From: Clusia tigrina
Taxonomy: Eukaryota > Arthropoda > Insecta > Diptera > Clusiidae
Length of the DNA: 64,000 nt
Assembly: GCA_920105625.2 (NCBI GenBank)
Contig: OV050030.1
Location: 166,011,860 to 166,075,859, forward strand
Direction of reading: 5' to 3'
The notes beneath the pieces were generated by a model. It was given only the letters and a program-made list of their open reading frames with translations. It was not told the DNA's origin and searched no databases. The translations under genes and the position numbers were made by a program. This document shows, one piece after another, positions 43,413 through 54,291 of the stretch; the first letter of the stretch is position 1, and each line of letters starts with the position of its first letter.

Positions 43413-46095
43413 TTAGGTGGTAAACCTGAATGGTAAGTCCGATGGTACATATTTTTTTAGTCTTCGCGCACTGGTATCGCTGGTAATCAATTCTACCGCC
43501 AGGTGGACTCTAAGACGTTTGCGATATGTGTGGCTATATTTGATTTCATCATTTACTTTTGGGATGTTTAGATCGCGATGAATGATGTCGTTGCTGACAT
43601 ACCAAGGTGCATTAGCACACACTCGTATGACTTTTGATTGGAATCGTTGTAGGATGTCCAGGTTTGACTTGGATGCTGATCCACAATTTTGAATACCATA
43701 AGTCCATATGGGCTTCAGTATTACCTTATATATCACGACTTTATTTCCAAGTGTTAGGGCTGACCTTCGTCCAAGTAGCCAGAACAATGACCTAAGCGTC
43801 AGTCCAAGTTGTTTCCGTGTGGAGAAAATGTGACAGCGCCACGTAAGCCGCCGATCCAGGTGCACCCCAAGGTATTTTGCATGGTCTACTTGTGGCAATT
43901 GGCAGTTATTTAGTGTCACTGGACGACAAGAACCTGCACGTAGGGTAAAAGTCGTTTGCACTGATTTTATTTCATTTGCTTTTATTCGCCACTTGTCTAG
44001 CCATAAGTCAATTTGATTCAGGTTCTCCTGCAAATGCTTCGAGGCTAACACGGGGTTTTTGTTGCTGGCCATTACAACAGTATCATCTGCAAAAGTTGCG
44101 GTATATGTGGTATCAGTCAGAGGCAGGTCTGCCGTGAATAGTGTGTAGAGCAGAGGTCCCAAAACGCTCCCTTGTGGAACACCAGCTTTGATTGGATAGA
44201 AGGAAGTTACGTCGCTGTTAACTTTGACCATGAAGAATCTGCTTTCTAAGTAGGACTTTAATATGGCAAAGTAGTGATAGGGTAAATGCATTTTCAATTT
44301 GTACAGTAACCCTTGGTGCCACACCTTGTCGAATACTTGGGTGATATCCAGGAATGCAGCTGAACAGTATTTTCTATTTTCTAGTGCATTCCGTGCAAAT
44401 GCATATACTCGATTTATTTGTTCTATCGTAGCATGATGCTTTCGGAATCCAAATTGATGGGAAGGTATAAGTTGTTTTGACTCGATGATTGGGAGGAGTC
44501 GCTTCAAAAGAAGTTTCTCAAACACTTTGGAAAGTATCAGAAGCAAGCTAATTGGTCTATATGAGGTCACCACTTCTGCCGGTTTCCCAAGTTTGGGAAC
44601 AAGGATAATTTGAGCCACTTTCCATTGGCTTGGGAAGTGGTCACATCGGATAATCGCATTGAATAATTGGGCAATGAATTTATAGCCGCAATCTGGTAGC
44701 TCCTTTAGGATTCTGCTCGTAATAAGGTCATATCCCGGCGATTTTTTGTCTTTTAGCGTATTATTGATAATTCGTCTAATTTCTTTTATTTTAAAATGCT
44801 GGATCGGAATATCCATTTGGTATGGGGCATCTAGTAATTCAGCTATTTTTATGTCTTCTTGTAGATATTTGCTTGGAAACGGCGCAAATACTTCTAATAA
44901 ATGAAGAGCAAATGACTGTGCTTTTTCCTTGTCAGATCTGGCCCATCCGCCATCTTTCGTTTTAATAGGTGGCACATGTGATGTTGGTTGATTTAGTTTT
45001 TTTTGTAGCTTTCCATAGAGAATAACCTGAAGCATGTGAAGGTGACAAGCTGCTGAGATAGCTTTGTATTTCTGAATTTTTTGTTGACCGTAGGGCGTTT
45101 TTGAGTTGCTTTGTAGCGCAATTGAACCGGTTTTTGTCATAGGGGCTTCTGGTCATTTGCCAAATTCGACGCAGTCTCCGCTTTTCTTTTAGTTGCTCCT
45201 TTACAACCTGGCTTACATCACGATAATTACTTATACAGCTGGGCTCCAATGTGGAAGTCCATGCAGCATGCTGAATGGCTGAGTTCAAAAGTTATACTGC
45301 ATCGTCTATATTTGTTTTGTTTTTTAAAGGAATATTGGTGACTAGAGTCTCGATAATGCTTTGTCTAAACAGCTCCCAATTTGTGCTTTTATTGTGCAGA
45401 CAGATTGTTCTTGCTCTGATCTGAATCTCACAGCTAATTGTTAGAACTATCGGTGAGTGATCTGATGACAGGTCCAGGCACGATTCCATGGAAGTGTTTG
45501 TTTTTGGTACACCTTTGGATACAAAAAAGTCGATAACGTCTGGAAGCTTGTTTCTGTCCGTTGGCCAGTAGGTTGGCTCACCCGTTGATAGGTGGGACAG
45601 GCTGTTTTGTTGCATAGCTTTATATAGGTTACGGCCTCTAGGAGTTGTTATTCTAGACCCCCATTGTGGATGCTTAGCATTATAATCACCCCCAGCGATT
45701 AATCTTGATACTAGGGAGTTATAAAATTCTTGGAACTGTTCGCAGTTAACTGGATGGTTGGGAGGGCAATATACCGCTGCAATTGTTAAGGGGCCTTTAT
45801 AATCATCAATTGTTATAACCGTTTATTGTAGGTATTTCTTTTTATAAGATTCGTGCTCCAGGTGTGCAATACTGTTGCGAATAATTACAGCAGTTCCCCC
45901 ACGCGCAGTGCCAGCTGGGTGGATTGTGGAGTATTGGTCATATTACGGAATTTTTGCGTAACTTTTTTCAGTGAAATGGGTTTCAGATATCAACATAATG
46001 TCAATATTTTTGTCTGCTAAGAAAGCTGATATTTCATGGATATGACGACTGAGCCAATGGGCATTCCAGACTGCGATTTTTAATAATTTATTCAT
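43413..46095 (-). pseudogene. Jockey-B ORF2: endonuclease and reverse transcriptase
   Basis: The start MNKLLKIAVWNAHWLSRH (46095) opens the AP-type endonuclease; its motifs IAGGDYNAKHPQWGS, LPDVIDFFV and SSDHSPIVL (catalytic Asp/His) are readable. In-frame stops occur near 45825 and 45290 and a frame change at about 45130. The 575-residue frame 43413-45140 is uninterrupted RT: SYRPISLLLILSKVFEKLLLK, FRKHHATIEQI, AFLDITQVFDKVWH, KAGVPQGSVLGPLL, TATFADDTVVMAS (catalytic FADD), KYLGVHLDRRLTW and IHRDLNIPKV near the end. The RT itself looks catalytically complete; only the endonuclease half is interrupted. Confidence 0.92.
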
Positions 46096-46128
46096 TTCGA
46101 CATATTTGCTACGACTGTGGTTAGTAGA

Positions 46129-47420
46129 TTAAGTAGTGTACTCTTTTTGACCCATCAATGCCTTAAGCATGGTTTTTAGCTCGGTCATATCCTCATTCAG
46201 TTGAGTATTTGGATTGTTGAGCGGAGTGGCTAGGTTCGTATTGGTTTCTACCGGAGTATTGTTTCGTACTACATTTGCATACGACGTTGTTGTTCGTGGA
46301 GCGGATCTTTGAGGCGCTTCCTGGTTAATGTTCCTCGCTTCTCTGTTTCTGAGTGCTGGGAACGACTTTTGTTGCAGCTCCTTATAGACAGTGCAACCTT
46401 TATAATTAGCGGGATGATTGCCTTCGCAGAGCACACATCGAACGTCTTGTGCGACGAGTTTGCGGGAACATTCGGAAGTAAGGTGGTTTCCTGTACATTT
46501 AACGCATCGTGGGCTACGGTTGCAGTATCGCTTGGTGTGTCCGTAACGTTGGCATCGGACACATTGAGGAATCTCACGTTTCTTCCTAGGTGGCTCAATT
46601 TTAATTCGTGTGTTTAAAAGTGTATTACATTCGTATATGCCTTTGTAATTGCTGCATTGCTTCAGACTGATGTAAAACATAGGAAGCGGTTTTTTGTAGT
46701 TCTTTGCCTAATATTACAAACATTAACAACTGTATAACCCAACTCCTCAATTGCTTCTCTTATTTCGTCGATTGGGGTTGAACAGTGCATACCCCTTAGA
46801 ACTACGTTAAAGTCTCTTTCCTGCTTCAATTTAAAAGTATGAAACTCAGTTTTCTTTTCGGTTAGAGCCTTTGTAATGGCTGAGTATTTTTCAGACGCCT
46901 TTAGTTGTATTTTGACAACGTCTCCATTTATAACTCTGAGTTCATATTCTTTCTTAGCAATTAATGCAAGTAATTATTTTAGGGGAATTATAATACTCAC
47001 GCCTGAAACAAAAATAGGTGGAGGTTTTGGTTCTCTTCGAACGTCAGTTGTTGCATCTTGACGTGCCTCTTCTTGGTCTAGTGCAGCGAATCTATTCGAG
47101 CTGTTTACAGAAGGTGTTCCGAGCCAGTAGTTATCCAATTTGGATTGTTTTGGAGTGGGACGCGATGTTGCGCCTGGGCTAGATCTATTCCTCTTCGAGT
47201 TTGCTTTCTGCCACATTCCAGGTGCCTCCACTCCCAATTGTGGGAGTTTAAGGCTCGTTGAAGCCACCATACCAGTGATGTTTTCACCTCGATAACCTTC
47301 GCTTCTATTTTTTCCTGGTTCTACGGTACTACACTGATCACAATCAGTATTTTTGGCGATGGTTTCCGCTTGTGGGTTAACATTTTTGGAACCCCCTTTG
47401 GGGGAGCGGATAACACTCAT
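46129..47420 (-). pseudogene. Jockey-B ORF1 (Gag-like, zinc knuckles)
   Basis: The frame 46129-46680 carries three knuckles: CVRCQRYGHTKRYC, CVKCTGNHLTSEC and CVLCEGNHPANYKGC, followed by a Thr/Asn-rich tail with SYANVVRNN, matching Jockey-clade ORF1. The N-terminal frame 46974-47420 starts MSVIRSPKGGSKN and is Ser/Pro/Lys-rich. The piece between (46690-46970) is in another frame, so at least two frameshifts are present. The protein would bind element RNA. Confidence 0.85.
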
Positions 47421-47430
47421 ACTACTAAAC

Positions 47431-47834
47431 GTAGGGGGGGCTTAAGCAAAAAAAACTTAGTGCATACACAAACCAACTATACTGAGATTTACAAAGTAAT
47501 AGATTGAACTGTTTATATCAATGAGACAGCTGCTGTGAAGCATATGCTGTTGTTTTTATTTTTATTTTATTTATTTGCAGGTCTCTCTTTTGAGTTAATT
47601 AAGGTAATATGTATATAAATAAAAACCTTTAATTATTAAAAAATTTTCACTTTTAGCGCCTGAGGAAGACCGTGGTTGGTTACCACCAGGAATACCGAAC
47701 CCTGGATCAGCAGTCAACGAAGCGGAAATCACTACAGGTACGCACAAGTTTTAAAGTTTTATTAAATAGTAATTTTTACACTTTTTAGAAAACTTCACGG
47801 AGCAACCCGACACGCGTCCGAAGGTTAAATTAAA
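47431..47834 (+). other. Possible spliced host-gene or captured exons
   Basis: Not assignable to any flanking element. Plus-strand splice-like signals define exon a 47581-47603 (after tttatttgcag), intron 47604-47656 (53 nt, gtaata...tttag), exon b 47657-47737 (81 nt), intron 47738-47788 (51 nt, gtacgc...tttttag) and exon c from 47789 to about 47823. All three can be read in one frame (a Lys/Arg-rich peptide). Exons b and c also join in a second frame (containing EDRGWLPPGIPNPG), where exon a has stops. I do not recognise either product. Helitron-A copy 3 begins just after exon c. This could be chance; the intron lengths are fly-like. Confidence 0.3.
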
Positions 47835-47842
47835 TCTTATTT

Positions 47843-47844
<2 letters not shown>

Positions 47845-47893
<49 letters not shown>
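47845..47893. repeat. (TA)n tract at Helitron-A 5' end
   Basis: About 24 TA units followed by taaaagagagtgatg. Dipteran Helitrons often start TCTATATATA, so this looks like slippage expansion of the native 5' terminus, which blurs the exact start of the element. Confidence 0.9.
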
Positions 47894-47898
<5 letters not shown>

Positions 47899-48075
47899 GA
47901 GTGATGTTAATTACTACGCTTATAACTCAAGAACGCCTGGACCGATTTCAATGATGAGCACCAATTCGGTTAGGTCTTCACCCAAAGAAGAAGAATACCC
48001 AAGAAAATTCCGGAAATTTTCCCGAAAAAAAAATAATGAAGAAAATTCATTTTCCCATACATTTCGTATGGAGCG

Positions 48076-48279
48076 ATTTTACAACGCCATCTTAACTTAA
48101 GAACCCATAAAAACGTACATAATTTCAAATGCTGTTTCCGGTATTGCCAGTAGATGGCGTTGTGTGCATCAACTTTTTTACAACGTCATCTTAACTCAAG
48201 AACCCATAAAAACGAACATTATTTCAAATGCTGGTTCCGGTATTGCCAGTAGATGGCGTTGTGTGCATCAACTTCTGAC
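48076..48279 (+). repeat. 102-bp tandem duplication in Helitron-A 5' region
   Basis: Two head-to-tail copies run from acaacgccatcttaac to gtgtgcatcaactt, differing at a few positions. They are in the non-coding DNA between the 5' terminus and the Rep/Helicase start, where Helitron promoters lie. Copy 1 lacks the whole region, so its conservation cannot be judged here. Confidence 0.85.
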
Positions 48280-49198
48280 AAACAGAACAGTTGAACAGTT
48301 TCTCAAATTTGTATCAGCCTATGGCAGTTATTGTAAATAGATTTGATTAAATACATTTATTGTTTTGAAACGATATTTTGTGAATCTGCTATTACCAGCG
48401 AAAAGAGACGTTAATTTCGGATTGTGCAATTAATTTTTAGGTGGATTACTTTGAAAATCAATTCTTATTCGCTGATTATTTCATTCAGAGTGATCATTTT
48501 AGTGTGGAATTCTATTTGCAAACGCTAAGTTGCAATGAAAGTTGTTTATTTTGTGAGGTTATGAGCACATGTTTTGTGTGTTCATTTCTCAGTGTAATTC
48601 ACAATGCCGCGAGCCAGAAGATCTAATCTTTCGCGTCGAACCCGAAATGCAAGTAGAGTTCGGAATATCGCCTATCAATTGACGACGGATGAACAAGAAA
48701 TCGCACGAGAACAGCGCCGTGTTAGTATGGCCCGACTTCGTGCATCATAAAAACAAGAAGAAAGACAAATGCAAATGAAACGACTCAGTTAGCAATGAGA
48801 AATCGTCGGGCAAACCAAACAACTCAACAACGTGATAATCTAAATCAACGCATAAGAAGAACTGCTTCAAGTGTTGATTTGAATCGAGTAGCGTTTCATT
48901 ACGATTTCAGAACTACAGCTCGCATCCTTCCGTTCAAATTGGCCCAATGGAGGTTGTGTGCAACCAATGCGGTGCATTGAAGTTTGCTGGAGAAACACCT
49001 GGATTGTGCTGTCTCAGTGGCAAGGTTAAATTACCACCATTTCCCTTGCCAACAGAGCCATTGCGTTCTTTGCTTCATGGTGAAACACCAGAATCACGTC
49101 ATTTTCTATCGAATGCTCAGAAATACAACGGATGCTTTCAAATGATTTCATTTGGAGCAGATATTGTTCATGAACGCGGCTTCAATCCGACATTCAAG

Positions 49199-49271
49199 GT
49201 AATAAATTAACCAATCATTTTCTTTTGATGCACAAAAAATGTTGATTCTAATTTCGTCATTGACTCTACAG
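49199..49271 (+). other. Helitron-A intron 1
   Basis: 73 nt, gtaata at the donor and ttgactctacag at the acceptor. Present at the same place in copy 1 (7092-7164) and absent from Helitron-B, which encodes TFKVQGQIY without a break. Confidence 0.8.
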
Positions 49272-49770
49272 ATCCAAGGCCGAATTCACCATCGAATTGG
49301 ATCATTGCTACCACTTGAAGACGCACAACATAAATTCCTCCAAATCTACCTCATGGGCAATGTGGAACATCAACTTGATCACCGCCAAACAATCAATACG
49401 GAAATGAGAAGAGGAATTCTTCGAGATCTGCAGCAGCTGCTTCATGAACATCATGCATTGGTTCGTTTATTCAAAACTGCGTTGGATCGCATGCCAACTG
49501 ATGACTATAAAGTCGTGATCAGAGCGGATAAACGACCTGCAGGAACGCACGAACGCCAATTTAACGCTCCAACAATAGATGAGGTTACAGTTGTGATTGT
49601 TGGCGAAAACCGGGAATCACGCGATGTTGTGATCACACGTCGGGACTCTGGGCAATTGCAACGAATATCCGAAACACATCGTTCATACGATGCATTGCAA
49701 TACCCACTGATGTTTTGGCAAGGAGACGATGGATATTATATCAACATCAAGATGATAAATCCATCGACCG

Positions 49771-49834
49771 GTGAGTATAGATATCAAAATAATTTTCATT
49801 TCAATATGACACTAATATCACTGATATCATTTAG
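49771..49834 (+). other. Helitron-A intron 2
   Basis: 64 nt with a strong donor (gtgagtat) and acceptor (atatcatttag). Present at 6529-6592 in copy 1 and absent from Helitron-B, where the two sides are continuous. Confidence 0.8.
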
Positions 49835-49863
49835 GTGAGGAAACTACCAGGAAGGTCAGCGCA

Positions 49864-51570
49864 ATGAATTTTTACGCGTATCGTTTGATGATTCGCCAAA
49901 ATGTAGACAACTATTTGCTTCGATTTCGTCGTTTGTTTCAGCAATTTTGCGTCGATATGTATGCGAAAATAGAAGCAGAGCGCCTCCTTTTTATCAGTTT
50001 AAATCAAACCAAACTACGTACGGAGGAGTACATTCATTTACGCGATGCAATTTGCACCGAAGGAAATGCATCTGATTTTGGTCGGTTGACCATTTTACCG
50101 GCGACGTTCGTCGGCAGCCCACGTCATATGCATGAATATACGCAAGATGCAGTGACATATGTACGTCATTACGGCCGTCCAGACCTTCACGTGCAATCCA
50201 AAGTGGATAGAAATTGTTCAACTGCTGTTTCCTGGCCAAACACCAAGTGATCGGCATGATATCACCGCACGTGTATTCAGGCAAAAAATCCGGTCGCTCA
50301 TGGACTATATTGTTAGGCATCGTGTCTTTGGGGATACTCGATGTTGGATGTATTCGATTGAATGGCAAAAAAGAGGATTGCCGCATGCGCACATTCTCAT
50401 TTGGTTAGTCGAAAGAATACAGCCACACCAAATTGATGACATCATATGTGCCGAATTTCCTGATCCCGAAACCGATCTAGACCTGCATGATGTCGCAATA
50501 ACAAACATGATTCATGGACCGTGTGGCTCCATTAACCCACAATCACCATGCATGGTTGACGGCAAGTGTTCCAAGCGTTATCCACGAAATTTGACTGATG
50601 AGACCATCACTGGCAACGATGGTTATCCACTGTATCGGCGTCGATCATCTGATGATGGCGGTAGAACAATTACAGTCAACGTAAAAGGAAATGATTTCGT
50701 GGTCGACAACTCTTGGGTTGTTCCGTATTCGCCACTTCTTTCCCAAACATTCAAGGCGCATTCTAACGTGGAGTATTGCAATTCAGTGAAGTCCATCAAG
50801 TACATCTGCAAATATGTCACGAAGGGCGGCTTTTGGTCTTCAAGCTCCTGACCCCAATGATGAAATCACGCGCTATCAAGTTGGTCGGTACGTATGCTGC
50901 AATGAGGCGATTTGGCGTATATTCTCATTTCCCATTCGCGAACGCTATCCGACTGTTACACATTTGGCAGTGCATCTGGAGAACGGTCAACGAGTTTATT
51001 TCACTGCAGCAAATGCCGCTCAACGTGCTCAAACCCCACCAGCGACAACATTGACCAGTTTCTTCTCGATTTGCCAAAGTGATCCGTTTGCACGTACGTT
51101 ACTTTACTCAGAGATGCCGCGTTATTACACTTGGAATGCTTCATCGAAGAAATTTCAACGTCGAAAGCAAGGCGATGTAGTTCCTGGTCATCCTGATGTG
51201 CGTTCTACTGAAGCTCTTGCCCGTATTAATACAGTTCATCCGAAAAATGATGAATACTTTTACTTGCGACTATTGCTGGTGAATGTTCGTGGCCCGACAT
51301 CATTTGAGTCTCTTCGAACTGTCAATGGTGTAGTGTTGCCAACATTTCGTGCAGTATGTCAGGAGCTTAATTTGCCAGAAAACGATACGCATTGGGACAC
51401 GACAATCGTTGAAGCAACTAATCCGCATCTCCAAGTCAGGTACGCACATTATTTTCAATCATTATTTCCACATGTTTTCTATCGAATCCACGTGAATTGT
51501 GGGAGAAGTACAAGGATGACATGTCAGAAGACATTTTACATCGAGTTCGGGTCCATTAAGAGAATCCCCA
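49864..51570 (+). pseudogene. Helitron-A copy 3, HUH Rep domain
   Basis: Frames 49864-50250, 50159-50851 and 50814-51581 contain TFTCNPKWIEI (motif 1), GLPHAHILIWL (HUH) and SIKYICKYVTKG (two-Tyr motif 3). A frameshift near 50220 and a deletion just after motif 3 (about 50830) break the frame, and a further small deletion near 51420 replaces the TVSASPSQ segment. The catalytic residues themselves are all present. Confidence 0.9.
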
Positions 51571-51577
51571 TCTTGAG

Positions 51578-53131
51578 ATGAATGAAGAGATGCACAACCA
51601 GGCTTTGGTTTTGATAGAAGACATTTGTTCCCTAATGTGCGGCAGTTTGTTAGTCACGTTAGGAATGACATCGCCTGATCGTGGAATAAACGACGCTTTC
51701 GAACGAGAATTGCAGCGTGAGCATGAATACGACACAAATGCATTAAGCCAATTGGTTCGAACGAATGTACCTTTGTTGAATCCCCAACAAAAAGAAGTGT
51801 ACGATACGGTGATGAAGGCAGTTGATGATGGAAATGTCGGCATGATTTTCCTTGATGCGCCTGGTGGCACTGGCATATCATTGATTTTGGCTACAGTTCG
51901 TGCAAGATCAGAAATTGCTGTAGCAGTTGCTTCTTCTGGAATAGCAGCTATGCTGCTGGAAGGTTGCCGAACCGCTCATTCTGCATTAAAATTGCCATTA
52001 AACCTTCAAGCGATTGAAGAACCAACATGTAACATAGCGAAACATTCAGCAATGGCCAAAGTTTTGGTAGCAAGCAAAATTTTTATCTGGGACGAATGCA
52101 CAATGTCGCATAAACGTGCGTTAGAAGCTCTGAATCGCACTATGAAAGATATGCGTAATGACGCAAGATGTTTTGGGGGTGCATTGATTTTACTCTCAGG
52201 CGATTTCCGGCAAACACTACCAGTAATACTACGATCGACCGCTGCCGATGAGATCAATGCTTGCCTAAAATCATCACCATTGTGGCGTTATGTGAAGAAA
52301 TTTCGGCTGACGACAAACATGCGAGTTGCATTGCTAAACGATCCATCTGCCGAAGTGTTCTCCAATCAACTGCTAACTATCGGTAATGGTCGTGTTCCTG
52401 TCGACGCATCGAATGGATTGATTTCATTCCCGTCAAATTTTTGCAATTTCGTCTCAAAGAAAGAGGAGCTCATCAACAAAGTGTTTCCGAACATCATTGC
52501 TAACCACCAAGACTACGATTGGTTGAGTGAAAGAGCAAATTTAGCGGCAAAGAACAAGGATGTGGATCACTTAAGCTTCACAATTCAAAATCAAATCGTT
52601 GGGTCACTGCATTCCTTCAAATCTATCGACTGTGTAACAAACGAAGACGAAGCAACCAACTACCCAACTGAGTTCTTGAATTCATTGGATGTGCCTGGCT
52701 TGCCGCCGCACAATTTCTAATTGAAGGTTGGTTCAGTCGTTATCATGCTTCGCAATCTCAACCAACCAAAATTATGCAACAGAACGCGTTTAGCGGTCAC
52801 AAAACTCATGAGCAATGTGATTCACGCGAGACTACTAAAAGGAAAATTCAAAGGTGAGGAAGTTCTCAGTCCGAGAATTCCAATGATCCCAACCGATATG
52901 CCATTCGAGTTTAAGCGAATACAATTTCCAATTCGTCTCGCATTCGTCATGACAATTAATAAATCACAAGGCCAATCATTGAGTGTTTGTGGCCTGAATC
53001 TGGAAAATGAATGTTTTTCACACGGACAACTGTATGTCGCAAGTTCCCGTGTCGGAAAACCATCTGCTTTGATCGTTTTCGCACCTGACAACAAAACAAA
53101 AAAAATCGTTTATCACAGAGTGCTTCAATGA
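51578..53131 (+). pseudogene. Helitron-A copy 3, PIF1-like helicase
   Basis: The 380-residue frame 51578-52720 is open through FIWDECTM and LLSGDFRQTLPV, but the P-loop reads DAPGGTGISLIL: a short in-frame deletion removed the catalytic Lys-Thr. A stop follows LPPHNF at 52720, at the same place as in the other copies (NL/NF then stop). Motifs V/VI continue in 52721-53131 with LCNRTRLAV (Gly of NGTR changed to Arg) and LAFVMTINKSQGQSL. Confidence 0.92.
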
Positions 53132-53472
53132 ATGGAAATACAATTCAATAAATGCAAAAATAATTTCATACGAGTAAGTACACATAAAGTACTGGCAACG
53201 AGGAGTATCAGTTTGAAGCCGGATTTTATTATTATTTTAGGTTCGTCAGCGGAGGGACGTGGCAAATGAGTTGTTTAGAGCAAGAAGGCTGAAGATATAT
53301 AGTGCTGACGGAGACAGATATCAATTTATATCTGCATTTTTCATTTCAGTTTCATTGGTGGAGGGGTATGATCAATGTATGTTTTAGTCCTAAATACATA
53401 TACTCGTATGTACATCTATAGTACAGATCATTGGACATTTTTAGGCAAAACAACGTTTGCCGCGTCAGCTAG

Positions 53473-54027
53473 TATAAATTAAAAATAAATGCTCAGTTTG
53501 GAATTCTAATAATGAGCGTAAGTTTCTTCTGTTTTCCAAAGGAAAATAAGGAGTATTATATTCAAGTAATGCGCAATTTGCGAGAAGCAATCCGCCAGAA
53601 ACGCCCGGATTTTAGGAAGAACAAAAATTGGCTTTTGCATCATGATAATGCCTTATTATTATGTCTTTTAGTTAACTTTGTTAGCAAGGGTATAGTTTTA
53701 TTGTGTCAAATGTCATGGAATTAATAATAAAAATAATAATGAGACTATTTAGCTATTAAACATATTTTATATAATTTGTGTACCACTTTACGCAGCTCTT
53801 ATGTATGTAACCACATTATCGTACGTAATGTAACCACATTATCCTGTAACTTGCTCTAGCCAACAAACAAAAAACTTTGTACGACTCCGCATCGGACTCA
53901 CCAAATGTTCAAACGAGCATTTGCTACGTGGGGAACCGTTACATAACTGTCAATTCTGTGGGGAATCAATATCCTCGTTATACCTACTAAATAACTGCCC
54001 CACCTTCCAAACAACCCGTAAGAATAT
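53473..54027 (-). repeat. Repeat W, copy 3 (inverted)
   Basis: Mirror of 40418-40972, including the mariner scrap on the plus strand at 53512-53724 (KEYYIQVMRNLREAIRQK...LLHHDNA). It ends with the copia target duplication aatat at 54023-54027. Confidence 0.82.
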
Positions 54028-54173
54028 TGTTAGAAATATAACTCTGGCAACCCTATGTAATTTACTTTCTTCTTAACTTCCTACTTTCATTATCCACATA
54101 TATTATCTCCCTCGCTTCTAAGCCGTTGAATAGAGCACACGTGAATTCCAAGACTCTGCGTTCTTTCTCAACA
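54028..54173 (+). repeat. Copia-A copy 2, 5' LTR
   Basis: 146 bp, TG...CA, followed directly by the ggttatgggcccag primer site. It retains the ggcaaccctatg segment missing from the equivalent LTR of copy 1. Confidence 0.93.
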
Positions 54174-54291
54174 GGTTATGGGCCCAGACAACAGCGCGTC
54201 TGCAAGTAGCCAAATCTGATTTGATACGTGTCGTGGTTAAGCCGTTTAAATAAAAGCATATGTTGCTTATTTTATTAAAAGCGAGAAGTTT

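Larger units (their letters stand above)
43395..47430 (-). mobile_element. Jockey-clade non-LTR retrotransposon (Jockey-B)
   Basis: Minus-strand ORF1 with CCHC knuckles (46129-47420) and ORF2 with endonuclease and RT (43413-46095) follow the Jockey layout. The 3' end, at 43394-43412, is a very short untranslated region ending in AAATAAAA. The 5' end lies near 47430-47450 (cccccc-like tract acgtagggggggc). No Helitron-A sequence continues beyond the 5' end, so there is no simple target duplication around it. It is the least damaged non-LTR element here. Confidence 0.9.
48604..49838 (+). pseudogene. Helitron-A copy 3, N-terminal region with two introns
   Basis: The ATG at 48604 opens MPRARRSNLSRRTRNASR, an Arg-rich start common in Helitron proteins, continuing to RRVSMARLRAS and a TAA stop at about 48748. 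It then picks up with NQTTQQRDNLNQRIRRTAS and CNQCGALKF...GLCC (48795-49198). Introns 49199-49271 (73 nt) and 49771-49834 (64 nt) have GT and AG ends and, when removed, join TFK to IQGRI and NPSTG to EETTRK. The TAA and a frame change near 48910 inactivate this copy. Confidence 0.85.
47835..53472 (+). mobile_element. Helitron-A copy 3 (most complete)
   Basis: The 3' end has hairpin arms ggcaaa (53444-53449) and tttgcc (53456-53461), then CTAG ending at 53472 and a T. The 5' end is within or just before the TA tract; a TC at 47835 is a candidate. It carries a 5' non-coding region (47893-48603), the N-terminus that copy 1 lacks, two introns, Rep and helicase. The 3' half (50905 onward) is the start of the right arm of the inverted duplication. 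Confidence 0.9.

Noticed and set aside
49864..53131. Helitron-A as a domesticated helicase gene
   Set aside because: All copies have frameshifts, stops and a broken P-loop, and they keep transposon ends.
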